From Methylotenera sp. (GTDB lineage Bacteria; Pseudomonadota; Gammaproteobacteria; Burkholderiales; Methylophilaceae), in assembly GCA_002928535.1 (NCBI GenBank), contig PERG01000009.1, forward strand, positions 29,702-93,701: 64,000 nt of DNA, read 5' to 3'. A program made the position numbers and the translations under genes. Position 1 is the stretch's first letter. Every line of letters starts with the position of its first letter. The notes under the pieces are model-generated. The model searched no databases and was not told the origin of the DNA. It worked only from the letters and a program-made list of their open reading frames with translations. Below are positions 63,620-64,000 of this stretch, piece by piece.

Positions 63620-64000
63620 ATGGCAGATTTAATTTCAACTAAACCTTATATGCTGCGTGCCATTCACGAATGGTGCGTTGATAATGGCTTAACACCACAT
63701 TTATTAGTCGCAGTTAACGCGCAGACGCGTGTGCCGATGGCCTATGTAAAAGATGGTGAAATCGTATTAAATCTTAACTACGCAGCCACTAAAGACTTGC
63801 ATATGGATAATGATGCGGTTGTATTTTCTGCGCGCTTTGGCGGTGTATCGCAAAACATGTATGTGCCTATGAATGCTGTGAAAGGTATTTTCGCGCGTGA
63901 AAACGGACAAGGGATGTTTTTTGAAGTAAATGAAGTACCAGCCGAGATAGATAAATCCGAGTCAAATACCAGTTCAGATTCCCAGCAACCCAATAAAAAT
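63620..64000 (+). CDS. sspB: ClpXP protease specificity-enhancing factor SspB, 3' end missing
   Basis: The frame from ATG 63620 runs to the window edge without a stop, 127 codons. TKPYMLRAIHEWCVDNGLTPHL, the VYVKDGEIVLNLNY-like strand and FSARFGGVSQNMYVPMNAVKGIFARENGQGMFFE match SspB, which tethers ssrA-tagged proteins to ClpX. A Ser/Glu/Gln-rich flexible linker begins at about residue 108; the C-terminal ClpX-binding motif lies beyond the edge. Placement after sspA is the usual order. Confidence 0.93.
   Translation, partial: MADLISTKPYMLRAIHEWCVDNGLTPHLLVAVNAQTRVPMAYVKDGEIVLNLNYAATKDLHMDNDAVVFSARFGGVSQNMYVPMNAVKGIFARENGQGMFFEVNEVPAEIDKSESNTSSDSQQPNKN

Overview
The window is a compact chromosomal stretch with no phage, insertion sequence, CRISPR array, tRNA or rRNA gene that I can see, and no gap between genes longer than about 275 bases. 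Gene content and order point to a betaproteobacterium, most likely a methylotroph of the family Methylophilaceae (Methylotenera/Methylophilus-like). This rests on a 3-hexulose-6-phosphate synthase gene (ribulose monophosphate pathway), the betaproteobacterial orders mlaFEDCB-ABC-ibaG-murA-his-hinT-tat-degQ-petABC-sspAB and lptG/lptF//pepA-holC, a ResB/CcsA (system II) cytochrome c assembly pair, and moderate GC. The taxonomic call is inference.

Layout. 1-3.6 kb: end of a GNAT acetyltransferase gene, a DUF502 membrane protein, a repeat-tailed DUF4124 protein, SelO and a VF530 protein. 3.7-13 kb: an MHYT-PAS-GGDEF protein, HflX, an RND efflux pump with its adaptor, AmpD and a CaCA exchanger. 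13-18.5 kb: the PilS/PilR two-component pair, a small Cys-rich membrane protein, then a sigma-factor operon (sigma, DUF3619, DUF3106, RDD). 18.5-32 kb: LptG/LptF, PepA, HolC, an unrecognised helical-repeat protein, GcvH, PbpG, TopA, TtcA, a pteridine reductase-like SDR, a MidA-like methyltransferase and TrmB. 32-41 kb: CutA, a tiny membrane protein, a PAS-GGDEF cyclase, EngB, cytochrome c4, ResB/CcsA, an orphan sensor kinase and a pilin-like protein behind a well-formed sigma-54 promoter. 41-48 kb: the Mla phospholipid-transport operon, a YadGH-like ABC exporter, IbaG, a CGFS glutaredoxin and MurA. 48-58 kb: the histidine cluster hisGDC-[hps]-hisBHAFIE, interrupted by a separately transcribed hexulose-phosphate synthase, then hinT and tatABC. 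58-64 kb: an HtrA protease, a Nif3 protein, the bc1 complex petABC, sspA and the start of sspB.

How the genes work together. Much of the window serves the cell envelope (LptFG, Mla, MurA, AmpD, PbpG, Tat, HtrA, RND) and respiration (cytochrome c4, cytochrome c assembly, bc1). PilR, encoded in the window, needs sigma-54, and the pilin-like gene 26 kb away has a -24/-12 promoter, so the two may be linked.

The most unusual item is the hexulose-phosphate synthase. It carries a complete catalytic domain followed by a predicted transmembrane helix and an Ala/Pro/Glu-rich tail. Its own leader and a strong hairpin at its 3' end set it apart from the flanking his genes. Other points of interest are the candidate sigma/anti-sigma/periplasmic-partner operon, a nested inverted-repeat structure upstream of ttcA, a 38-residue helical repeat protein, and a histone H1-like tail on TatA.
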